NCBI GenBank assembly: GCA_033791445.1 | Contig: JASJGS010000017.1 | Span: 1 to 15,266, forward strand | DNA length: 15,266 nucleotides | From: JANTGF01 sp033791445 | GTDB taxonomy: Bacteria; Bacteroidota; Bacteroidia; Bacteroidales; VadinHA17 | Reading direction: 5' to 3' | Part shown: positions 6,121-13,737 of the stretch, piece by piece | Layout of the letters: every line of letters begins with the position of its first letter | How positions within the stretch are numbered: position 1 is the first letter of the stretch | Translations under genes and position numbers: made by a program | The notes under the pieces: generated by a model | The model's database searches: none | What the model was told of the DNA's origin: nothing | The model's input: the letters and a program-made list of their open reading frames with translations, nothing else

Positions 6121-7315
6121 TATTTGACTCCTTCCATATCGATGCATCTATTTCTCTCATAATCTGAGTGATGGATTCTCCAGTTTCGAGCGATAATTTT
6201 TTACAATCGTCATACTCTGGCTTTTGCCGAATAATTTCACCATTCAGATAAGTCGATTTAATCCTAACTTCACCAAATTTGGTCTGCAAGATATAAGCTT
6301 TCCTTTCAAGAATAGTTTTTTGTACGGGAAATACCCTTAAGCCAAGACTTGTTGATTCAGTTAATAGAATATTTTCTAACTCGTCCAGTTTTGTTTGAGC
6401 ACATAGTACTGAAAGTTTAATTCCGGGTCTTGATTTCTTCATGATGATATTAGTCAAAAATACATCCTGAGCTCCTGCTAAAAAAAGTTTCTCCATAATA
6501 AGCTCGTACCATTCGGGGTTCATATCATCAATATTACATTCTATTAGCCAGGCATCTTCTTTCTGAAAGCTTGAATTTGTGGATTCCTGGATTTCTCCCC
6601 GAAAAACCCTGAGCAAGTTAGGTGTTTCTGAGATTTTATGGCCCACGCCATACCCTGTAACCTGATTTGTAAGATTTACACTATTCGTAAACTCATCAAC
6701 AATTGTAGCTAGAATAGCTGCTCCAGTGGGAGTAGTGGTTTCGAATTCAGCACCACCAATATGAGTCGGGATATTTTCTAGTATTTCCAGGGTTGCAGGG
6801 GCAGGAACAGGAATTATGCCGTGTTCACTTTTTACCGTTCCACTACCCAATTCAATAGTGTCGCAGTATACTCTTTTCGGTTTTAGGTAATTGTAGCATA
6901 TGGCTGCACCAACAATGTCAACAATAGAATCTATAGCACCTACCTCATGGAAATGTACCTTTTCTATGGGCATTTCATGGATTTTTCCCTCTGCTACAGC
7001 AATTTTATGGAATATCTGTTTACTGATATTTTTAGTTTTCTCCGGTAAAGTACTGCTTTCTATAATTCCGTATATATCCTTTAAATGCCTGTGATGGTGT
7101 TCGTGTTTAGTGAGAAGTACATCAACCCTGGTACCAAATATCCCATTTCTTGAATCACGAGTTATGTTCAAATCATATCCATCTAAATCAAGTTTCTTCA
7201 ATTCAGCTTTCAGATGCTTTGCCGGCACACCAAGATCAATCATTGCAGCTAGATTCATATCACCACTTATACCGGAAAAACAATTGTAATAAATTACCAT
7301 ATTGGAATTACTCAT
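6113..7315 (-). CDS. larC: Nickel-insertion protein LarC, single uninterrupted frame (400 aa)
   Basis: LarC is the CTP-dependent cyclometallase that inserts nickel into the dithio-pyridinium nucleotide, the last step of NPN cofactor synthesis. Visible landmarks are YYNCFSGISGDM (9-20), a His-rich loop HEHHHRH (71-77) likely to bind Ni, KVHFHEVGAIDSIVDIVGAA (119-138), GTVKSEHGIIPVPAPATLEIL (159-179), TPTGAAIL (195-202), and in the C-terminal half ECNIDDMNPEWYE (259-271) and MKKSRPGIKL (292-301). In Lactobacillus plantarum larC is split and needs a ribosomal frameshift; here both halves are in one open frame. It is first in the minus-strand operon larC-larE-larB-wbqC and divergent from the DUF362 gene. 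A second ATG (Met6, 7300) is also a plausible start. Confidence 0.93.
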   Translation of the reverse strand: MSNSNMVIYYNCFSGISGDMNLAAMIDLGVPAKHLKAELKKLDLDGYDLNITRDSRNGIFGTRVDVLLTKHEHHHRHLKDIYGIIESSTLPEKTKNISKQIFHKIAVAEGKIHEMPIEKVHFHEVGAIDSIVDIVGAAICYNYLKPKRVYCDTIELGSGTVKSEHGIIPVPAPATLEILENIPTHIGGAEFETTTPTGAAILATIVDEFTNSVNLTNQVTGYGVGHKISETPNLLRVFRGEIQESTNSSFQKEDAWLIECNIDDMNPEWYELIMEKLFLAGAQDVFLTNIIMKKSRPGIKLSVLCAQTKLDELENILLTESTSLGLRVFPVQKTILERKAYILQTKFGEVRIKSTYLNGEIIRQKPEYDDCKKLSLETGESITQIMREIDASIWKESNND

Positions 7316-7542
7316 CTTAATAAGAATTTGACCAATAAAGATAGTTCTTTTAGATAATTAGAGTTCAGCTCTTTGACAATTGTAGATAAGAATCAGTTTT
7401 AATTATCAGTTTCACAGTAAGATACGTTTATTTATTTAATTTAGATTATTTTTAAATACCTTAAAGATTCATTCAATAACTTATTAAATTGCCATAAAAG
7501 ATGTATTTTTCGGCATATATAGAAAATTAAATATTTTAGAAT
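7316..7542. promoter_or_regulatory. Divergent intergenic region between larC and the DUF362 gene
   Basis: This 227-nt, very AT-rich spacer must hold the promoters of both transcription units. A 13-bp imperfect palindrome, AGAGTTCAGCTCT (11 of 13 positions symmetric), lies at 7360-7372, 45 nt from the larC start, and could be an operator. A TATTTTTC at 7503-7510 resembles the -7 box TAnnTTTG for the plus-strand unit, but I see no convincing -33 partner for either direction. Co-regulation of the two units is inference from the layout. Confidence 0.35.
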
Positions 7543-8466
7543 ATGAAACGTAGAGAATTCGTCAGGAAATCAATCAGTGCTGGTGTTGTTACAGGGACGG
7601 CCCTTGGTTTGAGTGGTATGAACAATCTTTGGGCGGCAAATTCTCCTGCACTGGGAGCATTTGACCTTGTAGCAGTTAAGGGTGGTGAACCAGATGCAAT
7701 GTTTGATCAGGCCATTGCGGCGATGGGCGGAATGGGTCAGTTTGTTAGTAAGAACCAGACTGTTGTTGTGAAACCTAATATTGGTTGGGACAGGCTTCCT
7801 GATAGGGCGGCAAATACGAATCCCATTCTAATTAAGAGAATTGTTGAACATTGTTTTAAGGCCGGGGCAAAAGATGTTTTTGTTTTTGACCACACATGCG
7901 ATAACTGGACCAAATGTTATAAGACCAGTGGAATTGAGAAATATGTGAAGGATGCAGGTGGAAAGATGGTTCCGGGAAATACTGAAAACTATTACCAGGA
8001 GGTTACTATTCCAGGAGGTAAGAAACTCTTAACCACTAAAGTTCATGAACTTATTCTTGAATCTGATGTTTTTATCAATGTTCCTGTTCTAAAGAATCAT
8101 TCATCTACAAAGTTGAGTTTGTCAATGAAAAACTTAATGGGAGTTGTTTGGGATAGAAGATTCTGGCATAAGAATGACCTGCATCAATGTATAGCCGACT
8201 ATGCTTCCTACCAGCGTAAACCAGATTTGAATATTGTAGATGCTTACAATGCTATGATGAAAAACGGACCTCAAGGAGTTTCAAAGGCTGATGTTCTTAA
8301 TATGAAATCTCAGTTGGTTAGTACTGACATGGTTGCCATTGATGCTGCTGCTGCCAAATTATTTGGGATGGAGCCAGAAACTGTACCATTTATTCGTATA
8401 GCTGACGAAATGAAGCTTGGTACAATGGATCTAAGTCAACTTTCAATTAAACGGATAAAAGTTTAA
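7543..8466 (+). CDS. DUF362 family protein with Tat signal (307 aa)
   Basis: The N-terminus MKRREFVRKSISAGVVTG is a twin-arginine signal (RR at 3-4, hydrophobic stretch about 12-30, likely cleavage after LWA near 31), so the folded protein is exported. The rest is one DUF362 domain: VVVKPNIGW (74-82), ANTNPILIKRIVEHCFKAGA (90-109), DVFVFDHTCDN (111-121), SDVFINVPVLKNH (174-186), LSLSMKNLMG (191-200) and a C-terminal STDMVAIDAAAAKLFG (260-275). The family has no established reaction. Residues H117, H186 and K196, with H209 or H214, echo in order and nearly in spacing the catalytic and cofactor-binding residues of LarA (see findings). No CxxC Fe-S ligand set is present. It is followed after 5 nt by the polyferredoxin gene, so the two are surely co-translated, and it is divergent from the lar operon. 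Confidence 0.9.
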   Translation: MKRREFVRKSISAGVVTGTALGLSGMNNLWAANSPALGAFDLVAVKGGEPDAMFDQAIAAMGGMGQFVSKNQTVVVKPNIGWDRLPDRAANTNPILIKRIVEHCFKAGAKDVFVFDHTCDNWTKCYKTSGIEKYVKDAGGKMVPGNTENYYQEVTIPGGKKLLTTKVHELILESDVFINVPVLKNHSSTKLSLSMKNLMGVVWDRRFWHKNDLHQCIADYASYQRKPDLNIVDAYNAMMKNGPQGVSKADVLNMKSQLVSTDMVAIDAAAAKLFGMEPETVPFIRIADEMKLGTMDLSQLSIKRIKV

Positions 8467-8471
8467 TCATA

Positions 8472-10142
8472 GTGAGTACCTCCATCTTAAGGAAGATAAG
8501 GATTGCAGTATCCTTAATCTTTTTTATAGCCTTTTCATTTGTTTTTCTTGATTTCAGGCGTTTAATTCCGGAAGAAGTAATCAATGGAATAACCTGGCTT
8601 CAATTTATACCCTCTGTTTTAAAGTTTATTAATGTATTATCAATTAGTGCAATTGGTTTTCTGGTTGTCATTGTTTTGACACTATTGTTTGGTAGGGTAT
8701 ACTGCTCTTCCGTTTGCCCATTGGGAATTCTTCAGGATATTATCAATTGGTTCTCAAAGAAATTTAAAAAGAAAAAAAACCGATATTTCAAGACTACCAA
8801 GCCTCATAACAAGCTGAGATATGGAATATTGATTTTATCCATAGTGTCTTTTGTTTTTGGCATTGTCTTTTTTATTAACCTTTTTGATCCCTATAGCAAC
8901 TTTGGCCGAATATTTACCTTTTTTATTAAGCCTGTAGTAATACTCGTAAACAATCTTTTAGCTTTTTTTTTAGGGAAATTCAATGTCTATACATTATTTC
9001 CAGTAGAAATTAAGTTAGGACCTGCCCTGGTTATTCTAATACAGTTTGCAATTCTTGGGCTTGTTGTTTGGATGTCTACTTTCCATGGAAGACTTTTTTG
9101 TAATACAATCTGCCCGGTTGGTACTTTTCTAGGATTTCTTTCAAAATTTTCTCTTTTTCGAATTCGAATTGACCATAGTACTTGTACCAGTTGCAGTCTA
9201 TGTGGAATGGTTTGTAAGGCATCCTGTTTGAGTACTAAAGATCAATCACTTGATGTATCAAGATGCATTTCCTGTTTCGACTGTCTTACTGTATGTAAGT
9301 CTAATTCCGTTAGGTATTCTGCAGTAAATAGTATTACAGAAAAAACTATTAATGAAGGAGATAATAAAGAAAATATTAAACCTGATATTGGGAAAAGGAA
9401 ATTTATAGTTGGTAGCATTGCATTTGCATTTGGGACTGTTGGAATTTCACGGGCACAGGAAGTACCAACCGCTACTAAGGATTTACCAGATCAATCGCAG
9501 GAGGTAAATATCGAGGATCAGGATTTGCCTGCTAAGATAATACCCAAAAACTCTAGGCCAACTGAAGTTCGTGAAGCAAGGGATTATCCTGTTTGCCCAC
9601 CAGGATCAACCAGTATTGAAAAGTATAATGAAAGGTGCACTGCCTGTAATTTATGTGTCAGTGCCTGCCCGAATGATGTTCTCCATCCTGCATTTTTGGA
9701 ATATGGATTGATAGGATTAATGCAGCCCCGTATGGATTACTGGAAGGGGTTCTGCAACTTTGAATGTACCCGGTGTTTAGACGTTTGTCCAACTGGTGCT
9801 ATTCTACCCCTGGAAGTTGATACAAAAAAACTAACACAACTTGGTATTGCTAAATTTATTAAGGATAATTGCATAGTTCATACTGATAAAACAGACTGTG
9901 GGGCCTGTTCAGAGCATTGTCCAACCAAAGCTGTAAAAATGGTGCCTTATGAAGAAACAGCCCTTGTTATCCCTGAGGTGGAGGATAAAATTTGTATTGG
10001 TTGTGGTGCTTGTGAATTTGCTTGCCCAACTACTCCGTACAAAGCTATTTTTGTAAATGGCAACTATGAACACAAATTAGCGGACAAACCCAAAGAAGAG
10101 AAAATTATAATGCCTTCCACAGAGGAAGATTTTCCTTTTTAA
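8472..10142 (+). CDS. Membrane polyferredoxin: NapH-like domain fused to NapG/F-like ferredoxins (556 aa)
   Basis: The N-terminal half is a NapH/YccM-type membrane domain. Hydrophobic segments lie near 10-28, 55-73, 117-138, 147-168 and 183-203, with the two typical CxxxCP motifs VYCSSVCPLG (C78, C82) and LFCNTICPVG (C210, C214). A dicluster ferredoxin follows (C238-C241-C244-C248 and C265-C268-C271-C275). A single hydrophobic segment, KRKFIVGSIAFAFG (308-321), then leads to a C-terminal region with four more cysteine sets: 389/392/395/399, 428/432/435/439, 476/479/483 (three Cys), and 508/511/514/518. This should carry electrons between the quinone pool and a redox partner. The start is GTG at 8472, 5 nt after the DUF362 stop; no ATG fits the family's N-terminus. 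Function beyond electron transfer is unknown. Confidence 0.88.
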   Translation: MSTSILRKIRIAVSLIFFIAFSFVFLDFRRLIPEEVINGITWLQFIPSVLKFINVLSISAIGFLVVIVLTLLFGRVYCSSVCPLGILQDIINWFSKKFKKKKNRYFKTTKPHNKLRYGILILSIVSFVFGIVFFINLFDPYSNFGRIFTFFIKPVVILVNNLLAFFLGKFNVYTLFPVEIKLGPALVILIQFAILGLVVWMSTFHGRLFCNTICPVGTFLGFLSKFSLFRIRIDHSTCTSCSLCGMVCKASCLSTKDQSLDVSRCISCFDCLTVCKSNSVRYSAVNSITEKTINEGDNKENIKPDIGKRKFIVGSIAFAFGTVGISRAQEVPTATKDLPDQSQEVNIEDQDLPAKIIPKNSRPTEVREARDYPVCPPGSTSIEKYNERCTACNLCVSACPNDVLHPAFLEYGLIGLMQPRMDYWKGFCNFECTRCLDVCPTGAILPLEVDTKKLTQLGIAKFIKDNCIVHTDKTDCGACSEHCPTKAVKMVPYEETALVIPEVEDKICIGCGACEFACPTTPYKAIFVNGNYEHKLADKPKEEKIIMPSTEEDFPF

Positions 10143-10200
10143 TTGTGAGATAAATATTTCGGATGTCTAGTATTGCTTGCAGGAAACTCAGGAATTACTA

Positions 10201-11586
10201 CTACTGAATTTTCATAAACATTCTCCTGAATCGAATCTTAGCTATAAACTTCTTTTCTTTATCAAGAGATAGCCACACATATTTTGGTTTACCAACAATG
10301 TGATCTTCAGGAACAAAGCCCCAGAATCGCGAATCAGCTGAATCATGACGATTGTCACCCATCATCCAGTAATAATTCATTGTAAACGTATAGTTATTTA
10401 CTTCTTCATTATTAATATATACTTTGCCATCCATCACTGCAAGAATATTGCCTTCATAAGCTTCAATGATTCTGCTGTATTTAGATATGTTAGAAGTATC
10501 TAAGGGTATAGTTACTCCCTTTTTGGGTATCCACAGGGGACCAAAATTATCTTCATTCCAGCTATATCTCTCATCATGTGGAAAGACGCTAAATGAAAAT
10601 TGACCCCTTGGTTTCAATATTTTTTCGATCTGTTGAACATTCTTAAAGCCTGAAATCTTCTTTACCATATCATCTGTCAGTGTCATTACATACTGCGAAA
10701 GTCCAACGGTATATACATCACTTTTGTAAATACCCATTCGTTCCAGTGTTTTTGGGTTTAAACGGGTGCCATCAGTATATACAAAATAGCGGAACTGCCT
10801 TCCTTCCTCACCAGGCTGAGCTTTCCCATCAATGAAAACCTGACCATCCACTATGGTAAGTGTATCCCCAAACTTGGCAACACAGCGTTTTATATAATTG
10901 TCTCTTTTGTCAACTGGTCTATCAACTACATCATACATTGACCTTATTTGTCTTCTTCCTTCTGAATAATAATCTGAATCGGATCTTAAACTCTTCCCCT
11001 GGCGAAGATCTCTGCTTTTCAGTTCTTCAGTCATATCACGTACAATAGAATAATAGCTCCTGGTTGATTGCTGAAGCACGACCGTATCTCCAGCTGGGAA
11101 ATTAAATACTACTATATCATCGTTTTTAATATGTGTAGTTCCCTTTAACCTTTTGTATGGCCATTTTATCCATTCAAGATACGATTTTGTGTTTACAATG
11201 GGTAAGGTATGTTGTGTGAATGGAAATGAAAGAGGAGTGTTTGGTATCCTCGGGCCATATGCCACCTTACTTACGAATAAATGATCGCCAATGAGTAATG
11301 ATTTCTCCATCGAACCAGTTGGAATCTTGAAATTCTGGAAGAAAAAGATGTTTATAAAGGTAACTGCGATTACAGCAAAAATGAGGGCGTCAATCCATTC
11401 AACAAAGGCACTGTTTTTCTCATCTCTTTTTTTCCAGAATGCCCAATTGACCTTTTTTGAAACATATATATCGAATATTATCACTAATCCAAATAGTAGC
11501 CAATAGTTACCAACCCATATTACCCATAAAAGGTATGCCAGTGCAGCTATTGCAAACTTGAAATATTTATTGCTCAGTATATTCAT
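10201..11586 (-). CDS. lepB: Signal peptidase I (long Bacteroidota type, 461 aa)
   Basis: Type I signal peptidase cleaves signal peptides at the outer face of the cytoplasmic membrane with a Ser/Lys dyad. Numbering from the ATG at 11586, transmembrane segments lie near 9-40 and 67-84. The catalytic Ser92 sits in KIPTGSMEKSLLIGD, and the general-base Lys233 sits in DNYIKRCVAKFGDTL. The C-terminal box GDNRHDSADSRFWGFVP (410-426) is standard. The stretch between Ser and Lys is much longer than in E. coli-type enzymes, and another insertion follows the Lys region, as usual for this phylum. An upstream ATG at 11622 would add 12 polar residues (MQRKASNTTIKQ); the inner start is preferred. It follows dapB by about 100 nt on the same strand. 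No clear terminator separates it from the convergent polyferredoxin gene (58-nt gap). Confidence 0.93.
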   Translation of the reverse strand: MNILSNKYFKFAIAALAYLLWVIWVGNYWLLFGLVIIFDIYVSKKVNWAFWKKRDEKNSAFVEWIDALIFAVIAVTFINIFFFQNFKIPTGSMEKSLLIGDHLFVSKVAYGPRIPNTPLSFPFTQHTLPIVNTKSYLEWIKWPYKRLKGTTHIKNDDIVVFNFPAGDTVVLQQSTRSYYSIVRDMTEELKSRDLRQGKSLRSDSDYYSEGRRQIRSMYDVVDRPVDKRDNYIKRCVAKFGDTLTIVDGQVFIDGKAQPGEEGRQFRYFVYTDGTRLNPKTLERMGIYKSDVYTVGLSQYVMTLTDDMVKKISGFKNVQQIEKILKPRGQFSFSVFPHDERYSWNEDNFGPLWIPKKGVTIPLDTSNISKYSRIIEAYEGNILAVMDGKVYINNEEVNNYTFTMNYYWMMGDNRHDSADSRFWGFVPEDHIVGKPKYVWLSLDKEKKFIAKIRFRRMFMKIQ

Positions 11587-11685
11587 TTGTTTAATTGTTG
11601 TATTTGATGCCTTCCTCTGCAAAAGTAATGTTTTGCAAAGGTATAATATTGTATGTAAGGCCTTTTTTTAACATTTATTAATACT

Positions 11686-12408
11686 TTAGGAGTCAAGAAG
11701 GTCGTCCATATTAAACACTCCTTTTTTATCAACTATATATTCTGCAGCCAATACTGCACCTAAGGCAAATCCCTTTCTGTTTTTTGCAGTATGGATAATC
11801 TCAATGCTATCTACATCAGATTCCCAGGCTACTTCATGTGTTCCGGGTGTCATATCTTTACGCTGTGAGATAATGGGGATTTCATCAGCTTGAACTACAT
11901 CATCAGGGTCAAGCACCCAGCTGCTCTTTTCAGGATAGTTTTCTATTATATCATTGGCTAGAGCAACAGCTGTACCACTAGGAGCATCTTTTTTATGAAT
12001 ATGATGGATCTCTTCAAGTGTAACATTATAATCACCAATCTTATTCATCCACTTGGTCAGAAACTGACTCAGTTTAAAAAATATATTTACTCCAATACTA
12101 AAATTAGGGGCATAGAAAAACGATTGATTATTTTTCATGCACTCTTTTTCAACTTTCTTTAATTCATTTAACCAGCCTGTTGTACCTGAAACTACCGGGA
12201 GGTTATTATTGAAACATTTTAGGATATTCTCAAATGCAGACTCAGGCATAGTAAATTCAATGGCCACATCTGAATGCATCAGCTCTTCAGAGCCAAACTC
12301 TTCATTGTTTTTTATATCAATGATTTTTGAGATTTCATGCCCTCTTTTCAGGGCAATTGATTCAATCTCTTTTCCCATTTTACCATATCCTATTAAAGCG
12401 ATCTTCAT
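11686..12408 (-). CDS. dapB: 4-hydroxy-tetrahydrodipicolinate reductase DapB (240 aa)
   Basis: DapB reduces 4-hydroxy-tetrahydrodipicolinate with NAD(P)H in the lysine/diaminopimelate pathway, feeding peptidoglycan synthesis in the cytoplasm. An N-terminal Rossmann motif GYGKMG (7-12) binds the nucleotide. SGTTGW (74-79) and YAPNFSIGVN (99-108) follow, then the catalytic signature HHIHKKDAPSGTA (135-147) and a C-terminal nucleotide-binding segment with GFALGAVLAAEYI. At 240 residues it is a little shorter than the E. coli enzyme, as usual in Bacteroidota. Its start lies 59 nt downstream of the rplT operon terminator, so it should have its own promoter in that short gap; I could not identify convincing boxes there. 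lepB follows on the same strand. Confidence 0.95.
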   Translation of the reverse strand: MKIALIGYGKMGKEIESIALKRGHEISKIIDIKNNEEFGSEELMHSDVAIEFTMPESAFENILKCFNNNLPVVSGTTGWLNELKKVEKECMKNNQSFFYAPNFSIGVNIFFKLSQFLTKWMNKIGDYNVTLEEIHHIHKKDAPSGTAVALANDIIENYPEKSSWVLDPDDVVQADEIPIISQRKDMTPGTHEVAWESDVDSIEIIHTAKNRKGFALGAVLAAEYIVDKKGVFNMDDLLDS

Positions 12409-12467
12409 TTTTGGATAATAAATAGTATTGGATTTAGCAGTTTTGCCTAATGAAACTTAAGATAAAA

Positions 12468-12491
12468 AAAGGGAAGCTATTGCCTCCCTTT
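12468..12491 (-). terminator. Rho-independent terminator of the thrS-infC-rpmI-rplT operon
   Basis: Minus-strand RNA forms AAAGGGAGGC/GCTTCCCTTT with a 4-nt loop (AATA) and one G.U pair, followed by seven consecutive T (the last three bases of the arm plus four more). It is 18 nt after the rplT stop. On the plus strand the same pair is an A.C mismatch, so it is directional. Confidence 0.88.
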
Positions 12492-12509
12492 CAATTCTTT
12501 ATAATCGAA

Positions 12510-12854
12510 TTACTTAACTTTATTCACCACAGCTTCAAAAGCTTGTGGGTGATTCATTGCGAGGTCGGCCAATGTTTTACGGCTCAATTCGATGTTGTTT
12601 TGTTTGAGTTTACCAATAAACTCAGAATAAGACATATCATATTTTCTCACACCAGCATTGATTCTTTGAATCCATAGTGCTCTGAAATTCCTCTTTTTGG
12701 TTTTCCTGTCACGATAAGCATACTGAAGCCCTTTTTCTAAAGCATTAACGGCGACTGTATAAACATTTTTTCTGCGACCAAAATAACCTTTCGTTTGTTT
12801 TAGTACTTTTTTCCTTCTTTTCTTTGATGCTACTGTATTTACTGATCTTGGCAT
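12510..12854 (-). CDS. rplT: 50S ribosomal protein L20 (bL20, 114 aa)
   Basis: The protein is highly basic and of standard length. It starts MPRSVNTVASKKRRKKVLKQ and contains GYFGRRKNVY (23-32), RDRKTKKRNFRALWIQRINA (48-67) and KTLADLAMNHPQAFEAVV near the end, all hallmarks of bL20. It is needed for early 50S assembly, and in several bacteria it represses its own operon by binding leader or intergenic RNA. It is separated from rpmI by 97 nt, much longer than the other gaps of the operon except that of thrS-infC (38 nt), leaving room for such a site. Confidence 0.97.
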   Translation of the reverse strand: MPRSVNTVASKKRRKKVLKQTKGYFGRRKNVYTVAVNALEKGLQYAYRDRKTKKRNFRALWIQRINAGVRKYDMSYSEFIGKLKQNNIELSRKTLADLAMNHPQAFEAVVNKVK

Positions 12855-12881
12855 AATTTTTACCTTTTTGAATGGTTAGCG

Positions 12882-12901
12882 GTTTGTTATATTTGACAAA
12901 C
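12882..12901 (-). other. Small hairpin in the rpmI-rplT spacer
   Basis: A perfect 6-bp stem, GTTTGT/ACAAAC with an 8-nt loop, lies 27 nt before the rplT ATG inside the 97-nt spacer. It is AT-rich and lacks a T run, so it is not a terminator. Because L20 controls its own synthesis in other bacteria through RNA in this operon, it is a candidate control element, but the sequence alone does not show this. Confidence 0.25.
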
Positions 12902-12951
12902 TCTTTCGGCTAATTCACTCTGTTTAAACATTTAATTAATTAAGAGCCCTG

Positions 12952-13149
12952 CTATTTCATGGCAAGTAAAAGCTTGATGTTTTTTTCATCGGCTTTATGT
13001 ACTTTTCCAAAATATGAAAGGTTTCTTTTCCTTTTTGTTGCTTTTTTTGTCAGAATATGACTCATATAAGCATGTTTCCTTTTAATTTTCCCAGACCCGG
13101 TTAGCTTGAACCTTTTCTTAGCTCCGGGATTCGTTTTCATCTTTGGCAT
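12952..13149 (-). CDS. rpmI: 50S ribosomal protein L35 (bL35, 65 aa)
   Basis: The product MPKMKTNPGAKKRFKLTGSG continues with KIKRKHAYMSHILTKKATKRKRNL and is an unmistakable bL35 of normal size. The frame is open further upstream to an ATG at 13206, but that would add 19 non-conserved residues and overlap infC by 29 nt. The ATG at 13149 gives the standard family start and leaves 28 nt after the infC stop. It lies in the usual infC-rpmI-rplT order. Confidence 0.95.
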   Translation of the reverse strand: MPKMKTNPGAKKRFKLTGSGKIKRKHAYMSHILTKKATKRKRNLSYFGKVHKADEKNIKLLLAMK

Positions 13150-13177
13150 ACTAATTATATTGATTATTAATGAATTC

Positions 13178-13729
13178 TTACTTTTTCTTTTTTGCTTTTG
13201 GACCAATAAATAGTATCATCCTTTTACCTTCAAGCTTGGGTAAGCTCTCAACTTTTCCGTATTCTTCAAGGTCTGTTGCAAACCTTAACAAAAGTATTTC
13301 GCCTTGTTCTTTAAACAAAATTGATCTACCTTTAAAAAACACAAAGGCTTTTACCTTAGCACCATCTTCAAGGAATTTTTGAGCATGACGTAATTTGAAA
13401 TTGTAGTCATGATCATCAGTGTTTGGACCAAACCTGATTTCTTTAACAACAACTTTAACTGTCTTTGCTTTAATTTCCTTTTGTTTCTTTTTCTGTTGAT
13501 AAAGAAACTTTTGGTAATCAATTATCTTACAAACTGGTGGATCTGCCTTCGGAGATATCTCCACAAGGTCAAGTTCCATTTCCTCAGCCATTTGAAGTGC
13601 TTCTTTAGTTGATATTACAGCTGATTCCTTTATGTTGTCTCCAACAAGCCTTATAGCCGGAACCCTGATTTGTTCGTTAATACGAAATTTTGGTTTACTC
13701 TCAAACCTTTTTCTGTGCCTGATAACTAT
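13178..13729 (-). CDS. infC: Translation initiation factor IF-3, probable AUA start (183 aa)
   Basis: IF-3 binds the 30S subunit, blocks premature 50S joining and checks start codons. The first ATG in the frame (13591) would remove the conserved N-terminal domain, but the upstream frame encodes it: RINEQIRVPAIRLVGDN is clear before MAEEMELDLVEISP. Upstream the frame closes at TAG 13742-13744, and the 46 codons between the proposed start and that ATG contain no ATG, GTG, TTG or CTG. An AGGAGG at 13738-13743 is followed after 8 nt by ATA (13727-13729), the best start; ATC at 13721-13723 is second best. A rare start codon on infC is the known basis of IF-3 autoregulation in E. coli (AUU). The C-domain runs through FGPNTDDHDYNFKLRHAQKFL and ends KAKKKK. 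The gene follows thrS by 38 nt. Confidence 0.92.
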   Translation of the reverse strand: MVIRHRKRFESKPKFRINEQIRVPAIRLVGDNIKESAVISTKEALQMAEEMELDLVEISPKADPPVCKIIDYQKFLYQQKKKQKEIKAKTVKVVVKEIRFGPNTDDHDYNFKLRHAQKFLEDGAKVKAFVFFKGRSILFKEQGEILLLRFATDLEEYGKVESLPKLEGKRMILFIGPKAKKKK

Positions 13730-13737
13730 TGTATTGT

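Noticed and set aside
6121..6147. Longer larE start at 6147
   Set aside because: The nine extra residues do not match the family and overlap larC by 35 nt; the ATG at 6120 gives the standard N-terminus.
6113..7315. Programmed frameshift in larC as in lactobacilli
   Set aside because: Both halves of the protein are in one continuous frame of normal length, with no break or slippery site needed.
10143..10200. Terminator between the convergent polyferredoxin and lepB genes
   Set aside because: I found no stem with a T run in this 58-nt gap.
13150..13206. Longer rpmI start at 13206
   Set aside because: It adds a 19-residue leader absent from L35 proteins and overlaps the infC coding region.
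13170..13612. Plus-strand open frames opposite infC and other minus-strand genes
   Set aside because: They lie antisense to clearly conserved genes, show no recognisable motifs and are low-complexity Phe/Leu/Ser-rich shadows.
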